DNA from: Actinomycetota bacterium
Lineage (GTDB): Bacteria > Actinomycetota > Acidimicrobiia > Acidimicrobiales > Acidimicrobilacustridaceae
Direction of reading: 5' to 3'
Length of the DNA: 32,071 nucleotides
Assembly: GCA_016185305.1 (NCBI GenBank)
Contig: JACPNV010000037.1
Location: 1-32,071, forward strand
This document shows positions 1 to 8,712 of the stretch, piece after piece. Within the stretch, counting starts at the first letter, position 1; each line of letters starts with the position of its first letter. Made by a program: the position numbers and the translations under genes. The notes under the pieces were generated by a model, which saw only the letters and a program-made list of their open reading frames with translations, had not been told where the DNA came from and ran no database searches.

Positions 1-358
1 ACATCTTGAACAGGTCATCATCCACGCAGCTCAACTCCGCTTGCCATCAGGCGCCGGCCCGTCGCCGAAGCCATACCCAAACAATGTCAGGAGCCAGCCA
101 ACATCAGGGGGACTCACCCACACGATCTAGCGAGGACCCGAGATTTGGCGCCGCCAGCCGCAATGACCGTACCAATCCGCTGAACCTCTTAGTTAGGGGC
201 CGGGCGTCGTCGATACGGCGCTCGCCTTCCGAACCGGGCCGTCCCGCGCGCCAGAAGTGGCGCGCCGAGCGGCCCGGTTGTTCGGGGCTGGTCGGCACGA
301 TCGGGGCGCAGCCGTCGAGGCAACTAGGTTTGGTGGCCGCCAAGCGCAGGGGGAACCG
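1..358. other. Upstream region with no gene recognised
   Basis: No convincing coding frame, tRNA or rRNA was seen here. The open frames that cross it lack ribosome binding sites and read as compositional shadows. A short hairpin, GCGCGCC at 246-252 and GGCGCGC at 259-265 with a 6-nt loop, lies about 95 bp before the first gene. A purine-rich stretch (about 346-355) is the ribosome binding site of the following oxidase gene. The region probably holds the promoter of that gene, but no clear -35/-10 pair was found. Confidence 0.5.
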
Positions 359-1732
359 ATGGCTGATACCGCCCAGCTCTTCGCCGATGCCGTGGGCACC
401 GACCGGGTGCTCGCCGTCGACGTGATCAACGACGACTACACCCACGACGAAGCGCTGACCGCCGAGCCGGTCACGCCCGCAGCCGTCGTCTTGCCGGAGA
501 CCACCGAGGAGGTGGCGACCATCCTCCGCACCGCGACCGAGCACGGCATCCCGATCACCGCCCGGGGTGCCGGCACCGGCATGTCCGGCGGGTGCCGCCC
601 CATCGATGGTGGCGTCGTCGTCTCGTTCGAGCGGATGGACGACATCCTCGAGATCGACCGCGAGAACTTCGTCGCGGTCGTGCAGCCCGGCGTGCAACTC
701 GACGAGCTCGACGAAGCTCTGGCGCCGTTCGGGCTCGCCTACCAGGTCTACCCGGGCGAGTACTCCGCGACCCTCGGCGGCAACGTCTCGACCAACGCCG
801 GTGGCATGCGAGCGGTGAAGTACGGCGTGACCCGCCATCACGTCCTCGGCCTCGAAGCGGTGCTCGCTACGGGCGAGACCATCCGCACGGGCGGCAAGAT
901 CGTGAAGGTCTCGACCGGCTATGACCTCACGCAGTTGATCGTCGGCTCAGAAGGCACGCTCGCGCTGGTCACCGAGGTGACGCTCAAGCTCTACCCGCGA
1001 GCGACGCACGGCGCGACGGTGCTCGCGCCGTTCCCGACGATCGAAGCGGTGACGAAGGCCGTGCCGAAGATCGTGGCGAGCGGGGTCGGCCCGCAGATCC
1101 TCGAATACATCGACATGCTCACGATGGCCGCCGCGACCGCGTTCGTCGGCCTCGACCTCGGCATCCCCGACGACATCAAGGAGGCCGCGCTCGCGTACCT
1201 CGTGGTGTCGATGGAGAGCATGCACGACGATCGCCTCGAAGCCGATGTCGTCGCGGTGAGCGAGCTGCTCTTCGAGTTGGGCGCGATGGACGTGTACGTG
1301 CTTCCCCCTGCCGCCGCGGCTGGCCTGATCGACGCCCGCGAGAAGGCGTTCTGGGTCGCGAAGGCCAACGACGCCGACGACGTGGTCGACGTCGTCGTGC
1401 CTCGCGCCGCGATCCCCGACTTCATGGCGAGGGTTGCGGCCATCGCGGCCGACAACGGTGCCTGGATCGCCGGCTGCGGCCACGCCGGCGACGGCAACGT
1501 GCACATGGCGGTGTTCCAGAAGGACCCGGAGATCCGTTCGACGATCATGAAGGCGTTGTTCGCCGCCGGCATGGCGCTCGGCGGCGCCATCTCGGGCGAG
1601 CACGGCCTCGGCACCGAGAAGAAGCGCTACTTCCTCGAGCTCGAAGACCCCACCAAGATCGAGCTCATGCGGCGCATCAAGGCCGCGTTCGATCCCAACG
1701 GCATCTTGAACCCCGGCACGATCTTCGATTGA
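359..1732 (+). CDS. FAD-linked oxidase, GlcD/D-lactate dehydrogenase family
   Basis: A 457-residue flavoprotein, the usual length for glycolate oxidase subunit GlcD and D-2-hydroxyacid dehydrogenases. It has an N-terminal FAD-binding (PCMH-type) domain with the segment GAGTGMSGG near residue 75. The C-terminal FAD-oxidase domain carries GCGHAGDGNVHM (about 377-388) and GEHGLGTEKKRYF near residue 420, both typical of this family. It should oxidise a 2-hydroxyacid such as glycolate or D-lactate to the 2-oxoacid; the true substrate cannot be read from sequence. The frame is open from 257, but the ATG at 359 is preferred because it follows a purine-rich ribosome binding site and gives the normal N terminus. 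No GlcE or GlcF partner is adjacent. The next gene starts 25 bp downstream on the same strand, so co-transcription is likely. Confidence 0.9.
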   Translation: MADTAQLFADAVGTDRVLAVDVINDDYTHDEALTAEPVTPAAVVLPETTEEVATILRTATEHGIPITARGAGTGMSGGCRPIDGGVVVSFERMDDILEIDRENFVAVVQPGVQLDELDEALAPFGLAYQVYPGEYSATLGGNVSTNAGGMRAVKYGVTRHHVLGLEAVLATGETIRTGGKIVKVSTGYDLTQLIVGSEGTLALVTEVTLKLYPRATHGATVLAPFPTIEAVTKAVPKIVASGVGPQILEYIDMLTMAAATAFVGLDLGIPDDIKEAALAYLVVSMESMHDDRLEADVVAVSELLFELGAMDVYVLPPAAAAGLIDAREKAFWVAKANDADDVVDVVVPRAAIPDFMARVAAIAADNGAWIAGCGHAGDGNVHMAVFQKDPEIRSTIMKALFAAGMALGGAISGEHGLGTEKKRYFLELEDPTKIELMRRIKAAFDPNGILNPGTIFD

Positions 1733-1757
1733 TGATCCGACGAACCCAGGAGACGAC

Positions 1758-3314
1758 GTGAACGGCGCCCAAGCACTCATCCGCACGCTGGTCGACTGCG
1801 AGGTCGACGTGTGCTTCATGAACCCTGGAACATCCGAGATGCACTTCGTCGCCGCCCTCGACCGCGTGCCGGAGATGCGCGGGGTGCTCGCCACCTTCGA
1901 GGGGGTCGCCACCGGCGCGGCCGACGGCTACGCCCGCATGGCCGGCAAGCCGGCGTCGGTGCTGCTGCACCTCGGCCCCGGTCTCGGCAACGGGCTCGCC
2001 AACCTGCACAACGCGCGCAAGGGAAACGTCCCCGTCGTCAACATCGTGGGCGACCACGCGACCTATCACAAGCGCTACGACGCTCAGCTCGAGTCCGACA
2101 TCGAGACGGTGGCGCGCAACGTGTCGCCGTGGCTGCGGTGGTCGAAGACCCCCGGCGACGTCGGGGCGGACGCGGCCGACGCCGTCGTCGCCGCGATGGG
2201 GCCACCGGGCCAGGTGGCGACGTTGATCTTGCCGGCGGACGTCTCGTGGCTCGACGGTGGCGAGGTCGCTGCGCCCAAGCCGGCCGCTGGGCGCCAACCG
2301 GTCGGCACCGACCATGTGGAAGCGATCGCGGGCGTGCTGCGGTCGGGCGAGCCGGCTGCGCTGCTCATCGGCGGATCGGTCACGCGCGAGGCCGGCCTCG
2401 TGGCGGCCAGCCGCGTCGCCAACGCCACCGGCGCCAAGCTCCTGTGCGAGACGTTCCCGGCGCGCCTCGAGCGCGGGGCCGGCCTGCCCAACGTCGACCG
2501 CCTCGCGTACCTCGCCGAGTTCGCCATGATGCAGCTCGACGGCGTGAAGCATCTGATCGTCGTCGACACCAAGCCGCCGGTGTCCTTCTTCGCGTACCCC
2601 GGCAAGCCCAGCGTGCTCGTGCCCGAAGGCTGCGAGGTCCACACGCTCGCCGGCCTCACCGACGACGCCGTGGGCGCGCTGGCGGCGCTGGCCGAGGCCG
2701 TCGGCGCTCCGGCTGACGGAGCGACGCGGCAGGACGCGTCGCGCGCCGAGCGGCCGACCGGCGACCTGACCGCCGACAAGGTCGCCCAGGCGCTGGGCGC
2801 GCTCCTCCCCGACGGGGCGATCATCTCCGACGAGGCGAACACGTCCGGCATCTACCTTCCGGCCGCCACCGCGGGCTGCCCGCCACACGACACGCTGAAC
2901 CTCACGGGCGGCGCCATCGGCCAGGGCATGCCGGTCGCGACGGGTGCTGCGGTCGCGTGCCCCGACCGCAGGGTCGTGTCGCTCGAAGCCGACGGGTCCG
3001 CGCTCTACACGTTCCAGTCGCTGTGGACCCAGGCGCGCGAAGGCCTCGACGTCACCACAGTGATCTTCAACAACGCGTCCTACGCCGTCCTCAACATGGA
3101 GCTCAGCCGCGTGGGCGCCGAGGCGGGCGGCCCCAAGGCCAAGGAGATGCTCGACCTCGCCGACCCGACGACGGACTTCGTGAAGCTGGCGAGTGGGTTC
3201 GGCATCCCCGCGTGGCGGGCCACCACCGGCGAGGAGTTCTGCGGGAGCTTCGAACGCGCCCTGGCCGAGCCCGGCCCCTCACTGGTCGAGGCCATCATCC
3301 CGGGGATCGTGTAG
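1758..3314 (+). CDS. Thiamine diphosphate-dependent enzyme, acetolactate synthase large-subunit-like
   Basis: A 518-residue protein with the three-domain layout of the TPP decarboxylase/acetolactate synthase superfamily. The catalytic glutamate is visible as E48 in TFEGVATGAADGYARM. The C-terminal diphosphate/Mg-binding motif runs from EADGS (about 410) to NNAS (about 438), with EADGS in place of the more usual GDG. It is shorter than true acetohydroxyacid synthases (about 560-590 residues) and has no regulatory subunit next to it. Biosynthetic acetolactate synthesis is therefore unproven; a benzoylformate-decarboxylase-like or other 2-oxoacid decarboxylase role is equally possible. The start is GTG at 1758 with AGGAGA at 1748-1753. 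It sits 25 bp after the GlcD-like oxidase, whose product would be a 2-oxoacid, a plausible substrate link (inference). Confidence 0.85.
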   Translation: MNGAQALIRTLVDCEVDVCFMNPGTSEMHFVAALDRVPEMRGVLATFEGVATGAADGYARMAGKPASVLLHLGPGLGNGLANLHNARKGNVPVVNIVGDHATYHKRYDAQLESDIETVARNVSPWLRWSKTPGDVGADAADAVVAAMGPPGQVATLILPADVSWLDGGEVAAPKPAAGRQPVGTDHVEAIAGVLRSGEPAALLIGGSVTREAGLVAASRVANATGAKLLCETFPARLERGAGLPNVDRLAYLAEFAMMQLDGVKHLIVVDTKPPVSFFAYPGKPSVLVPEGCEVHTLAGLTDDAVGALAALAEAVGAPADGATRQDASRAERPTGDLTADKVAQALGALLPDGAIISDEANTSGIYLPAATAGCPPHDTLNLTGGAIGQGMPVATGAAVACPDRRVVSLEADGSALYTFQSLWTQAREGLDVTTVIFNNASYAVLNMELSRVGAEAGGPKAKEMLDLADPTTDFVKLASGFGIPAWRATTGEEFCGSFERALAEPGPSLVEAIIPGIV

Positions 3315-3360
3315 GCAACTGACCGAGGTGTGACGGGGTCGAGTGCGCTGGTGGGGGGAG

Positions 3361-3981
3361 CTACGGGCGGATGCCGCCGAGGACGAGGTCGAGGACGCGG
3401 TCGACCCAGCCCTTGCGCGACGGGAGCCGACCGGGGGTCATGACCTCGTTCATGCAACTGCCGAGGATGGCGTCGAACACGGTGCTCGCATCGACGTCGG
3501 CGCGGGCCTCGCCGCGCGCCGCTGCCATCTCGAGCAGCGAAGCGAGATGCACCGATGCGGGCTCGGTGAACGTCTGGTACATCTTTCGCCACGCCGGCTC
3601 GTCGGCCCGCAGGTCGGCGACCACGCCGGGCCACGCGGCGTAGACAACCGGGTGGCTGAACCAGCGGATCGTCTGGTCGATGAACGCCCGGAGGTCATCG
3701 ACGAGCGAACCGGTGTAGACGTAGGAGAACTCGAAGTCGATCGGACCGGCGACGAGCGCCTCGTGCACAAGCGATGCCTTGTTCGGCCACCAGCGATACA
3801 GCGTGGGCTTGCCGACGCCGGCCCGCTTGGCGATCGCCTCCATCGAGACCTTCGCATAGCCGACCTCGTCCACGAGCTCGACGGCCGCCCGCAGCGCCTC
3901 GGCGTGGGCTCGGGGGTCGCGGTTGCTGCCCGGCCCGCCCGTGTAGCGGGGACGCACGTGCTCGGGCGCCAGCGGCTGCAT
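3361..3981 (-). CDS. TetR/AcrR family transcriptional regulator
   Basis: A 206-residue regulator. The N-terminal helix-turn-helix is clear: VSMEAIAKRAGVGKPTLYRWW at about residues 46-66, followed by NKASLVHEAL. The C-terminal half is an unassigned ligand-binding domain with DLRAFIDQTIRWF. The ATG at 3981 is chosen because it gives a standard TetR N terminus; the frame stays open much further upstream only as antisense to the next gene. It is divergent from the D-aminoacylase-like gene at 4123 and convergent with the TPP enzyme, so the amidohydrolase is the most likely target. An 11-bp palindrome lies between the two start codons. Confidence 0.9.
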   Translation of the reverse strand: MQPLAPEHVRPRYTGGPGSNRDPRAHAEALRAAVELVDEVGYAKVSMEAIAKRAGVGKPTLYRWWPNKASLVHEALVAGPIDFEFSYVYTGSLVDDLRAFIDQTIRWFSHPVVYAAWPGVVADLRADEPAWRKMYQTFTEPASVHLASLLEMAAARGEARADVDASTVFDAILGSCMNEVMTPGRLPSRKGWVDRVLDLVLGGIRP

Positions 3982-4027
3982 TGGCGACTTCCTGGCCGGC
4001 GACACGCCCGGCACGATACCAGAGCGA

Positions 4028-4038
4028 AACGTGACGTT
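4028..4038. promoter_or_regulatory. Palindrome AACGTGACGTT, candidate TetR operator
   Basis: An 11-bp inverted repeat (AACGT-G-ACGTT) sits in the 141-bp divergent gap between the TetR gene and the amidohydrolase gene. A longer spaced pair, GAAAC near 4026 and GTTTC near 4050, surrounds it. Position and symmetry suit an operator for the adjacent regulator, but this is a short motif and the assignment is inference. Confidence 0.3.
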
Positions 4039-4122
4039 GCGTTCAGAACGGGGATGTGTTTCACTGGCCGGAGCTGCCGCTCGGCCGGGCGGCAGCCACC
4101 GGGGGAACGGAGCCGACCGCCC

Positions 4123-5847
4123 ATGCACGATCTGGTCATCAAAGGCGGAACCATCGTCGACGGAACGGGCGCACCGACCTTCGATGGTGATGTCGCCGTC
4201 GACCGTGGCACCATCGCCGAGGTCGGGCGGGTCGATGGCCCCGCCACCCGAACGATCGACGCCGACGGCCTGCTCGTCACGCCCGGCTTCGTCGACATCC
4301 ACACCCACTACGACGGCCAGGTGACGTGGGATCCGCTCCTGACCCCGTCGTGCTGGCAGGGCGTGACGACGCTGGTGATGGGCAACTGCGGTGTCGGCTT
4401 CGCGCCGGCCGCGCCAGACAAGCACGAATGGCTCATCGGCTTGATGGAGGGGGTCGAAGACATCCCCGGCGCCGCGCTCAGCGAAGGCATCGAATGGACG
4501 TGGGAGAGCTATCCCGACTACCTGGCCGCAGTGGCCCGCTCGCCCCTCGCCCTCGACGTCGGGTCGCAGGTGCCGCACGGCGCCGTGCGCGCCTACGTCA
4601 TGGGTGAGCGAGGCGCGTCCAACGAACCGGCCACGCCGGAAGACATCGAGGCGATGGCACGCATCGTCGCCGAGGGCATCGAGGCGGGGGCGCTCGGCTT
4701 TTCGACCTCGCGCACGCTCGCGCACCGGGCGATCGACGGCGAGCCCGTTCCTGGCACGTTCGCCGCGGAGGACGAGCTGTTCGGCATCGGCGAAGCACTC
4801 GGCCGGCTCGGCGCGGGAGTCTTCGAGCTCGCACCCGCCGGCGTGCTCGGTGAAGACCTCGACGCGCCCGACAAGGAGATCGACTGGATGCTGCGACTCG
4901 CGGCCGCCGTCGGCCGGCCTGTCAGCTTCGCCTTGACGCAGAACCACATCGCGCCGGGCGACTGGCGGCGCATGCTCGACCGGTCGGCCACGGCCAGCGA
5001 GCGGGGCGTGCCCATCCGCCCGCAGGTACACGCCCGCACCGTCTCGCTCTTGCTCGGGCTGCAGACGTTCCACCCTCTGAACTGGGCGCCGAGCTGGGGC
5101 GAGATCGGGCTGCTCCCCCTCGAGGGCCAGGTGGCCAAGCTGCGCCAGCCCGAGTGGCGCGCCCGCCTCGTCGCCGAGCTCGAAACGGTCGACGATCCGG
5201 TCCTCGCGGGCTTCATGAACCCGGCACGGATGTTCCCGCTCGGCGACCCACCCGACTACGAGCCGCCGGCGTCGGCTTCGGTCGCGGCGCGGGCCGGGCG
5301 CGAGCGCCGATCGCCGTGGGACGTCTGCTACGAGCTGCTGCTCGAGCGCGACGGCCGCCAGCTCCTCAACTCCCCCGTGCTCAACTATGCCGACGGCAAC
5401 CTCGACGCCGCCTACGAGATGCTCGTGCACCCGGCGACCACCTTCGGTCTCGGCGACGGTGGCGCCCACGCGGGTCAGACGTGCGACGCGTCCAGCACCA
5501 CGTTCCTGTTGACGCATTGGGCCCGCGACCGCACCCGCGGCCCGCGGCTGCCACTCGAGACCGCGGTACGCAAGATCACCGCCGCGACCGCGGACCTCTA
5601 CGGCTTGCGCGATCGCGGCCGCGTGCTTCCCGGCTACCAGGCTGACCTCAACCTGATCGACTTCGAGCGGCTGCAGCTTCGTCCACCCGAGCTGGTGCAC
5701 GATCTCCCCGCCGGCGGGCGCCGGCTGGTGCAGACCGCGGCTGGCTATGTCGCCACCATCTCTCACGGCGTGCCGACGTTCGAGCAGGGCGAGCACACCG
5801 GCGCTCTCCCCGGCGGCCTGCTGCGCGGTGCGAAACAGCAACCCTGA
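4123..5847 (+). CDS. D-aminoacylase / N-acyl-D-amino-acid deacylase-like amidohydrolase
   Basis: A 574-residue metal-dependent amidohydrolase. The N terminus shows the small beta-sandwich ([14 protein letters not shown]) followed by the metal-binding [12 protein letters not shown] with H60 and H62. GNCGVGFAP near residue 87 is a hallmark of the D-aminoacylase group. A late metal-site aspartate lies in [15 protein letters not shown] (about 444), and the C-terminal sandwich closes with [15 protein letters not shown]. The family hydrolyses N-acyl-D-amino acids or related amides; bacterial genomes hold many paralogues of unknown substrate. The ATG at 4123 is at the conserved family start. It is divergent from the TetR gene and 32 bp before the next gene, so the two downstream genes probably form one transcript. 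Confidence 0.88.
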   Translation: MHDLVIKGGTIVDGTGAPTFDGDVAVDRGTIAEVGRVDGPATRTIDADGLLVTPGFVDIHTHYDGQVTWDPLLTPSCWQGVTTLVMGNCGVGFAPAAPDKHEWLIGLMEGVEDIPGAALSEGIEWTWESYPDYLAAVARSPLALDVGSQVPHGAVRAYVMGERGASNEPATPEDIEAMARIVAEGIEAGALGFSTSRTLAHRAIDGEPVPGTFAAEDELFGIGEALGRLGAGVFELAPAGVLGEDLDAPDKEIDWMLRLAAAVGRPVSFALTQNHIAPGDWRRMLDRSATASERGVPIRPQVHARTVSLLLGLQTFHPLNWAPSWGEIGLLPLEGQVAKLRQPEWRARLVAELETVDDPVLAGFMNPARMFPLGDPPDYEPPASASVAARAGRERRSPWDVCYELLLERDGRQLLNSPVLNYADGNLDAAYEMLVHPATTFGLGDGGAHAGQTCDASSTTFLLTHWARDRTRGPRLPLETAVRKITAATADLYGLRDRGRVLPGYQADLNLIDFERLQLRPPELVHDLPAGGRRLVQTAAGYVATISHGVPTFEQGEHTGALPGGLLRGAKQQP

Positions 5848-5879
5848 ACGACTCCCAGCGACGACCCGGAGACATCGAC

Positions 5880-6887
5880 ATGACTGCAGACCTCGAGCTC
5901 ACCGACGAGGCCCTCACCACGTTCGGCATCGGCTTCGACGACGACGGCTTCCACCCCTATGACCCGGCCGAGCGCTGGTGGAACGAGTCGTGGTTCTGGG
6001 ACTGGTACGACGCGGACGGCTCGGTGGCCGGGCACTGCCGCATCGGGTGCATCCCCAACCAGAACCGCGTGTGGCTGTGGCTCTACCTCTTCCGCGACGG
6101 CGAGTGGCTCGCGGTCGAGCAGCCCTACCTCGACTTCGGTCTGCTGCGCCGGCCCGAGATCGCCTTGGACCAAGCCGGCATCTCGTTCTCCTACAAGATC
6201 CTCAGCCCGTTGCGCGCCGGGCGGTTGCGAGTGGAGAGTGCGGCACGGGTCGTGAGCGGGGCGCGCGCCGGGCGGGTGCTGCCGGTCGAGGTCGACCTCG
6301 AAGTGCATTCGATCGGCGTCCCGCACTCCACCGGGCAGGGCAACGAGCCCGGCCACATGTCCGAGTCCTACGACGCCCGCCGCATGGAGCAGCCGATCAC
6401 CCTCGCCGGCACGATCGCCATCGACGGCGACAAGCGAGGCTTCGAGGGGCGGGGCGAGCGCGATCACTCGTGGGGCCCGCGCTACTGGCTCTTGGAATGG
6501 AGCTTCCTCGTGCTGAACGGCGAGCACAAGCGCCTCCAGTGCGTGGAGGTTCGCTTCCCCGGCGATGGCGTCATCGAGGTCGGTTACCTGCAGAGCGACG
6601 GCGCTTCCACCGAGCTCGACGCGGTGAAGCTCGCGGTCGAGCGCCGCGAGGGTCTGGTCGACGCCGCCCACGGCACGTGCGAGGTCACCGCCACCGACGG
6701 CACCACGTTCGCGTTCTCCTACGAAGAGGTCAGCTCGCACGAGATGGACCTGTCGCACGTGCTCGAGCCGGCGCCGCCGAAGTCGGTCTACCGGCGCACG
6801 CTCATCAGGGCGACGCCGACCGACGGCAGCGCGCCGCTGTACGGCTGGCTCGAAGACCACATCCTCCCCGGCTTCACTGGCGCCTGA
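5880..6887 (+). CDS. DUF7064-like conserved protein, AttH/CrtC lipocalin-type fold suspected
   Basis: A 335-residue protein with no signal peptide or membrane segment. It is rich in tryptophan and charged residues and contains RGERDHSWGPRYWL near residue 195, a segment I associate with DUF7064/DUF7065 proteins and distantly with the AttH/CrtC lipocalin-like fold. No catalytic function can be assigned. It starts with ATG 32 bp after the D-aminoacylase-like gene, so it is probably in that operon. Its stop at 6887 is only 3 bp from the stop of the convergent esterase gene, which leaves no room for a classical terminator between them. Confidence 0.75.
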   Translation: MTADLELTDEALTTFGIGFDDDGFHPYDPAERWWNESWFWDWYDADGSVAGHCRIGCIPNQNRVWLWLYLFRDGEWLAVEQPYLDFGLLRRPEIALDQAGISFSYKILSPLRAGRLRVESAARVVSGARAGRVLPVEVDLEVHSIGVPHSTGQGNEPGHMSESYDARRMEQPITLAGTIAIDGDKRGFEGRGERDHSWGPRYWLLEWSFLVLNGEHKRLQCVEVRFPGDGVIEVGYLQSDGASTELDAVKLAVERREGLVDAAHGTCEVTATDGTTFAFSYEEVSSHEMDLSHVLEPAPPKSVYRRTLIRATPTDGSAPLYGWLEDHILPGFTGA

Positions 6888-6890
6888 GGC

Positions 6891-7961
6891 CTACCGTTGC
6901 GCGCCCGCGTGCTTGTCGACGAACGAGCGGACCGCGCCGTAGAGGCGGTGGCTCGCGCCGGCCCAGGGCATGAGGATCGGGTACATGTGGAACATGTCGG
7001 GCTCTTCGAGCACCTCGGTCTCGACGCCGGCCTCCTCGAGGCGTTGCACGAAGCTGCGGATGGGATCACGGAACAGCTCTTCGTCGCCGAACGCGACCAA
7101 GGTCGGCGGGAAGCCGGCGAGGTCGCCGTAGATCGCGGACACCAAGCCGTCGTGGCCGTCATGGCCGTCGAGGTACGGCTCGACGGGGACGCGCGCCGGC
7201 AAGATGTCGATGCCGGCGTTCTCCGAGACGCTCGGCTCGTCGAGCACGAGGTCGACCTCGGGCGAGAACAGCACGGCGGCCGCGGGCGCGGGGAGATGGG
7301 CGGCCCGGTCGTCTTGCAGCAGCGAGGTCACCAATCCCCCGCCACCCGAGTCGCCGGCCATCACGATGCGCGCCGGGTCGACGCCGCCGGCGACGAGCGC
7401 CTCATAGACGCTGATCGCGTCCATGAGCGCAGCAGGGAAGGGGAACTCGGGCGCCAGCCGGTAGTCGGGCACGAAGACCGCGGTCGCCGTCGCGTGCGCG
7501 AGGTAGCCGGTGAACGCGGCGTACATGGTCGGCGAGGTCCCGATGTAGCCACCGCCGTGCAGGTAGAGGATCGCGCCGCGGGGCCGGTGGGCGAGATCGT
7601 TCACCGAGCGCCGCGGCACGTACCACACGCCATGGACACCGCCGACGGTGCCCTCCTGGATGTCGACCTCGAGCCGGTGCACGAACGGCGGCAGCACGAC
7701 ACGGCAGATGTCGTCGAGCACGACCTCGACCGAGCGCAACTGCTCCTGGGGCAGCGACGTCGTGTAGCCGAAGAACGCCTGCATCACGCTGCGGGTGACC
7801 GACTGGCCGACGTTGTCGAGCGTGCTCTCGGGTCCTTCCCACGGCTTGCGCAGCGGCACCGTCGCCAGCGCGAAGCCCAACCGGCTGGCGAAGCCGGCGA
7901 GCGCGAGGGCGGTGAGAGGCGCCGGCGCGGTCGGGACGTCGGGCCGCTTCCCCATCACCAT
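6891..7961 (-). CDS. Alpha/beta hydrolase, hormone-sensitive-lipase (GDXG) family esterase
   Basis: A 356-residue esterase. The oxyanion-hole motif HGGG is at 135-138, the nucleophile is S205 in GDSGGG, and the remaining triad members are likely D293 (FGDEE) and H325 (DMFHMYP). These define the HSL/bacterial family IV esterases, which hydrolyse short- to medium-chain acyl esters. The N-terminal cap is about 100 residues. ATG codons at 7961 and 7955 are both possible; neither has a strong ribosome binding site, and the longer is reported. It lies 116 bp downstream of, and on the same strand as, the MarR gene, so it may belong to that transcript. Confidence 0.88.
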   Translation of the reverse strand: MVMGKRPDVPTAPAPLTALALAGFASRLGFALATVPLRKPWEGPESTLDNVGQSVTRSVMQAFFGYTTSLPQEQLRSVEVVLDDICRVVLPPFVHRLEVDIQEGTVGGVHGVWYVPRRSVNDLAHRPRGAILYLHGGGYIGTSPTMYAAFTGYLAHATATAVFVPDYRLAPEFPFPAALMDAISVYEALVAGGVDPARIVMAGDSGGGGLVTSLLQDDRAAHLPAPAAAVLFSPEVDLVLDEPSVSENAGIDILPARVPVEPYLDGHDGHDGLVSAIYGDLAGFPPTLVAFGDEELFRDPIRSFVQRLEEAGVETEVLEEPDMFHMYPILMPWAGASHRLYGAVRSFVDKHAGAQR

Positions 7962-8077
7962 GTCAGCCGCACCAATGGCGACGACCTCGGCGCCTTCGGA
8001 GGGAGTGCTCGCATCGCCACCGAGCCTAGTGGTCGGTGATCTGGCTCAGCGGTGCCAGTCGAGACCGCCTTCGCGGA

Positions 8078-8524
8078 CTACGGGTGATACAGGTCGAGTG
8101 GCGGGTCGGCCGCCGCCAGGGCCTTGGAGAGCAGGCGGGCCAGCTCGGCCTGATCTCGCTTCGTCAACGCGTTCAGGCACGCCGGTGGCTCGTGCAGCTT
8201 GTCGATGACGGTCGTGCGCGCCTTCTCGCCCACCTCGGTGAGCCGCACGAGCTTCACGCGCCGATCAGCGGGCAGCGAGACCCGCTCGGCATAGCCCGGC
8301 TCTTCGAGCGCGTCGACGAGCTGGGTGACGTTGGACGCGTCGCACTGCAACACCTCGGCCAGCGTGCGCATCGGCACCTCCTCGTCGGGAAGGAGGTTCA
8401 ACAACGCCTTCATCGACGCCGCCGTCAAGCCGGTCTCGCGCGCCGCTCCCGCGAACCGGCCGAGGTGCTCGTCGCTCCGGAAGAGGGCGATCATGCACGC
8501 CCACGCTCGCTCGGCATCGCTCAT
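8078..8524 (-). CDS. MarR family transcriptional regulator
   Basis: A 148-residue protein with the MarR winged helix: MRTLAEVLQCDASNVTQLVDAL is the recognition region, followed by the wing YAERVSLPADRRVKLVRLTEVG with the usual DRR. N- and C-terminal helices form the dimer interface. It is divergent from the DrrAB-type ABC exporter, a classic arrangement for a regulator that responds to the exported compound. Several TTGA/TCAA half-sites lie in the shared promoter. The esterase gene follows 116 bp downstream on the same strand. Confidence 0.9.
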   Translation of the reverse strand: MSDAERAWACMIALFRSDEHLGRFAGAARETGLTAASMKALLNLLPDEEVPMRTLAEVLQCDASNVTQLVDALEEPGYAERVSLPADRRVKLVRLTEVGEKARTTVIDKLHEPPACLNALTKRDQAELARLLSKALAAADPPLDLYHP

Positions 8525-8580
8525 CCAGGCATCCTAGCTTGCGAACAATCAATAGTCGAGCACTCTGAATGATTATTTCC

Positions 8581-8601
8581 TCAATGGTTGACAGCACTCA
8601 A
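8581..8601. promoter_or_regulatory. Overlapping TCAA/TTGA inverted repeats, candidate MarR operator
   Basis: In the divergent gap between the MarR gene and the exporter, TCAA (8581-8584), TTGA (8588-8591) and TCAA (8598-8601) form two overlapping palindromes with spacers of 3 and 6 nt. The heptamer AGCACTC also occurs twice (8559-8565 and 8593-8599). The region is strikingly AT-rich compared with its surroundings. MarR proteins commonly bind such sites; assignment to this MarR is inference. Confidence 0.4.
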
Positions 8602-8625
8602 ACAACTGTGGGAGGGTCAGGGGCC

Positions 8626-8712
8626 ATGAGCATCCTCTCCCAAGGAGCCGGCCGGCCCCAGACCGACGAGCGAGCACCGAGCCCCGCGACGAAGTCGGCG
8701 CGCGAAACATGA
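8626..8712 (+). CDS. 28-residue leader ORF coupled to ABC transporter ATPase
   Basis: A small ORF starting MSILSQGAGRPQ and ending KSARET. It has a strong ribosome binding site, GGAGGG at 8611-8616, 9 nt before its ATG. Its stop codon overlaps the start of the ATPase gene as ATGA at 8709-8712, whereas the ATPase ATG itself has no recognisable ribosome binding site. This arrangement suggests translational coupling, or a regulatory leader peptide. No cysteine cluster or membrane segment is present. It could instead be a chance ORF, but the combination of ribosome binding site, length and exact overlap argues that it is translated. Confidence 0.55.
   Translation: MSILSQGAGRPQTDERAPSPATKSARET

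Noticed and set aside
1..358. Possible tRNA or small RNA in the left flank
   Set aside because: No cloverleaf with a T-loop GTTCGA-type motif or CCA end could be drawn; only one short GC hairpin is present.
3361..5841. A minus-strand open frame of more than 800 codons across the amidohydrolase gene
   Set aside because: Only its last 206 codons form the TetR protein. The rest is antisense to the D-aminoacylase-like gene and shows the Arg/Glu/Val-rich text typical of high-GC shadow frames.
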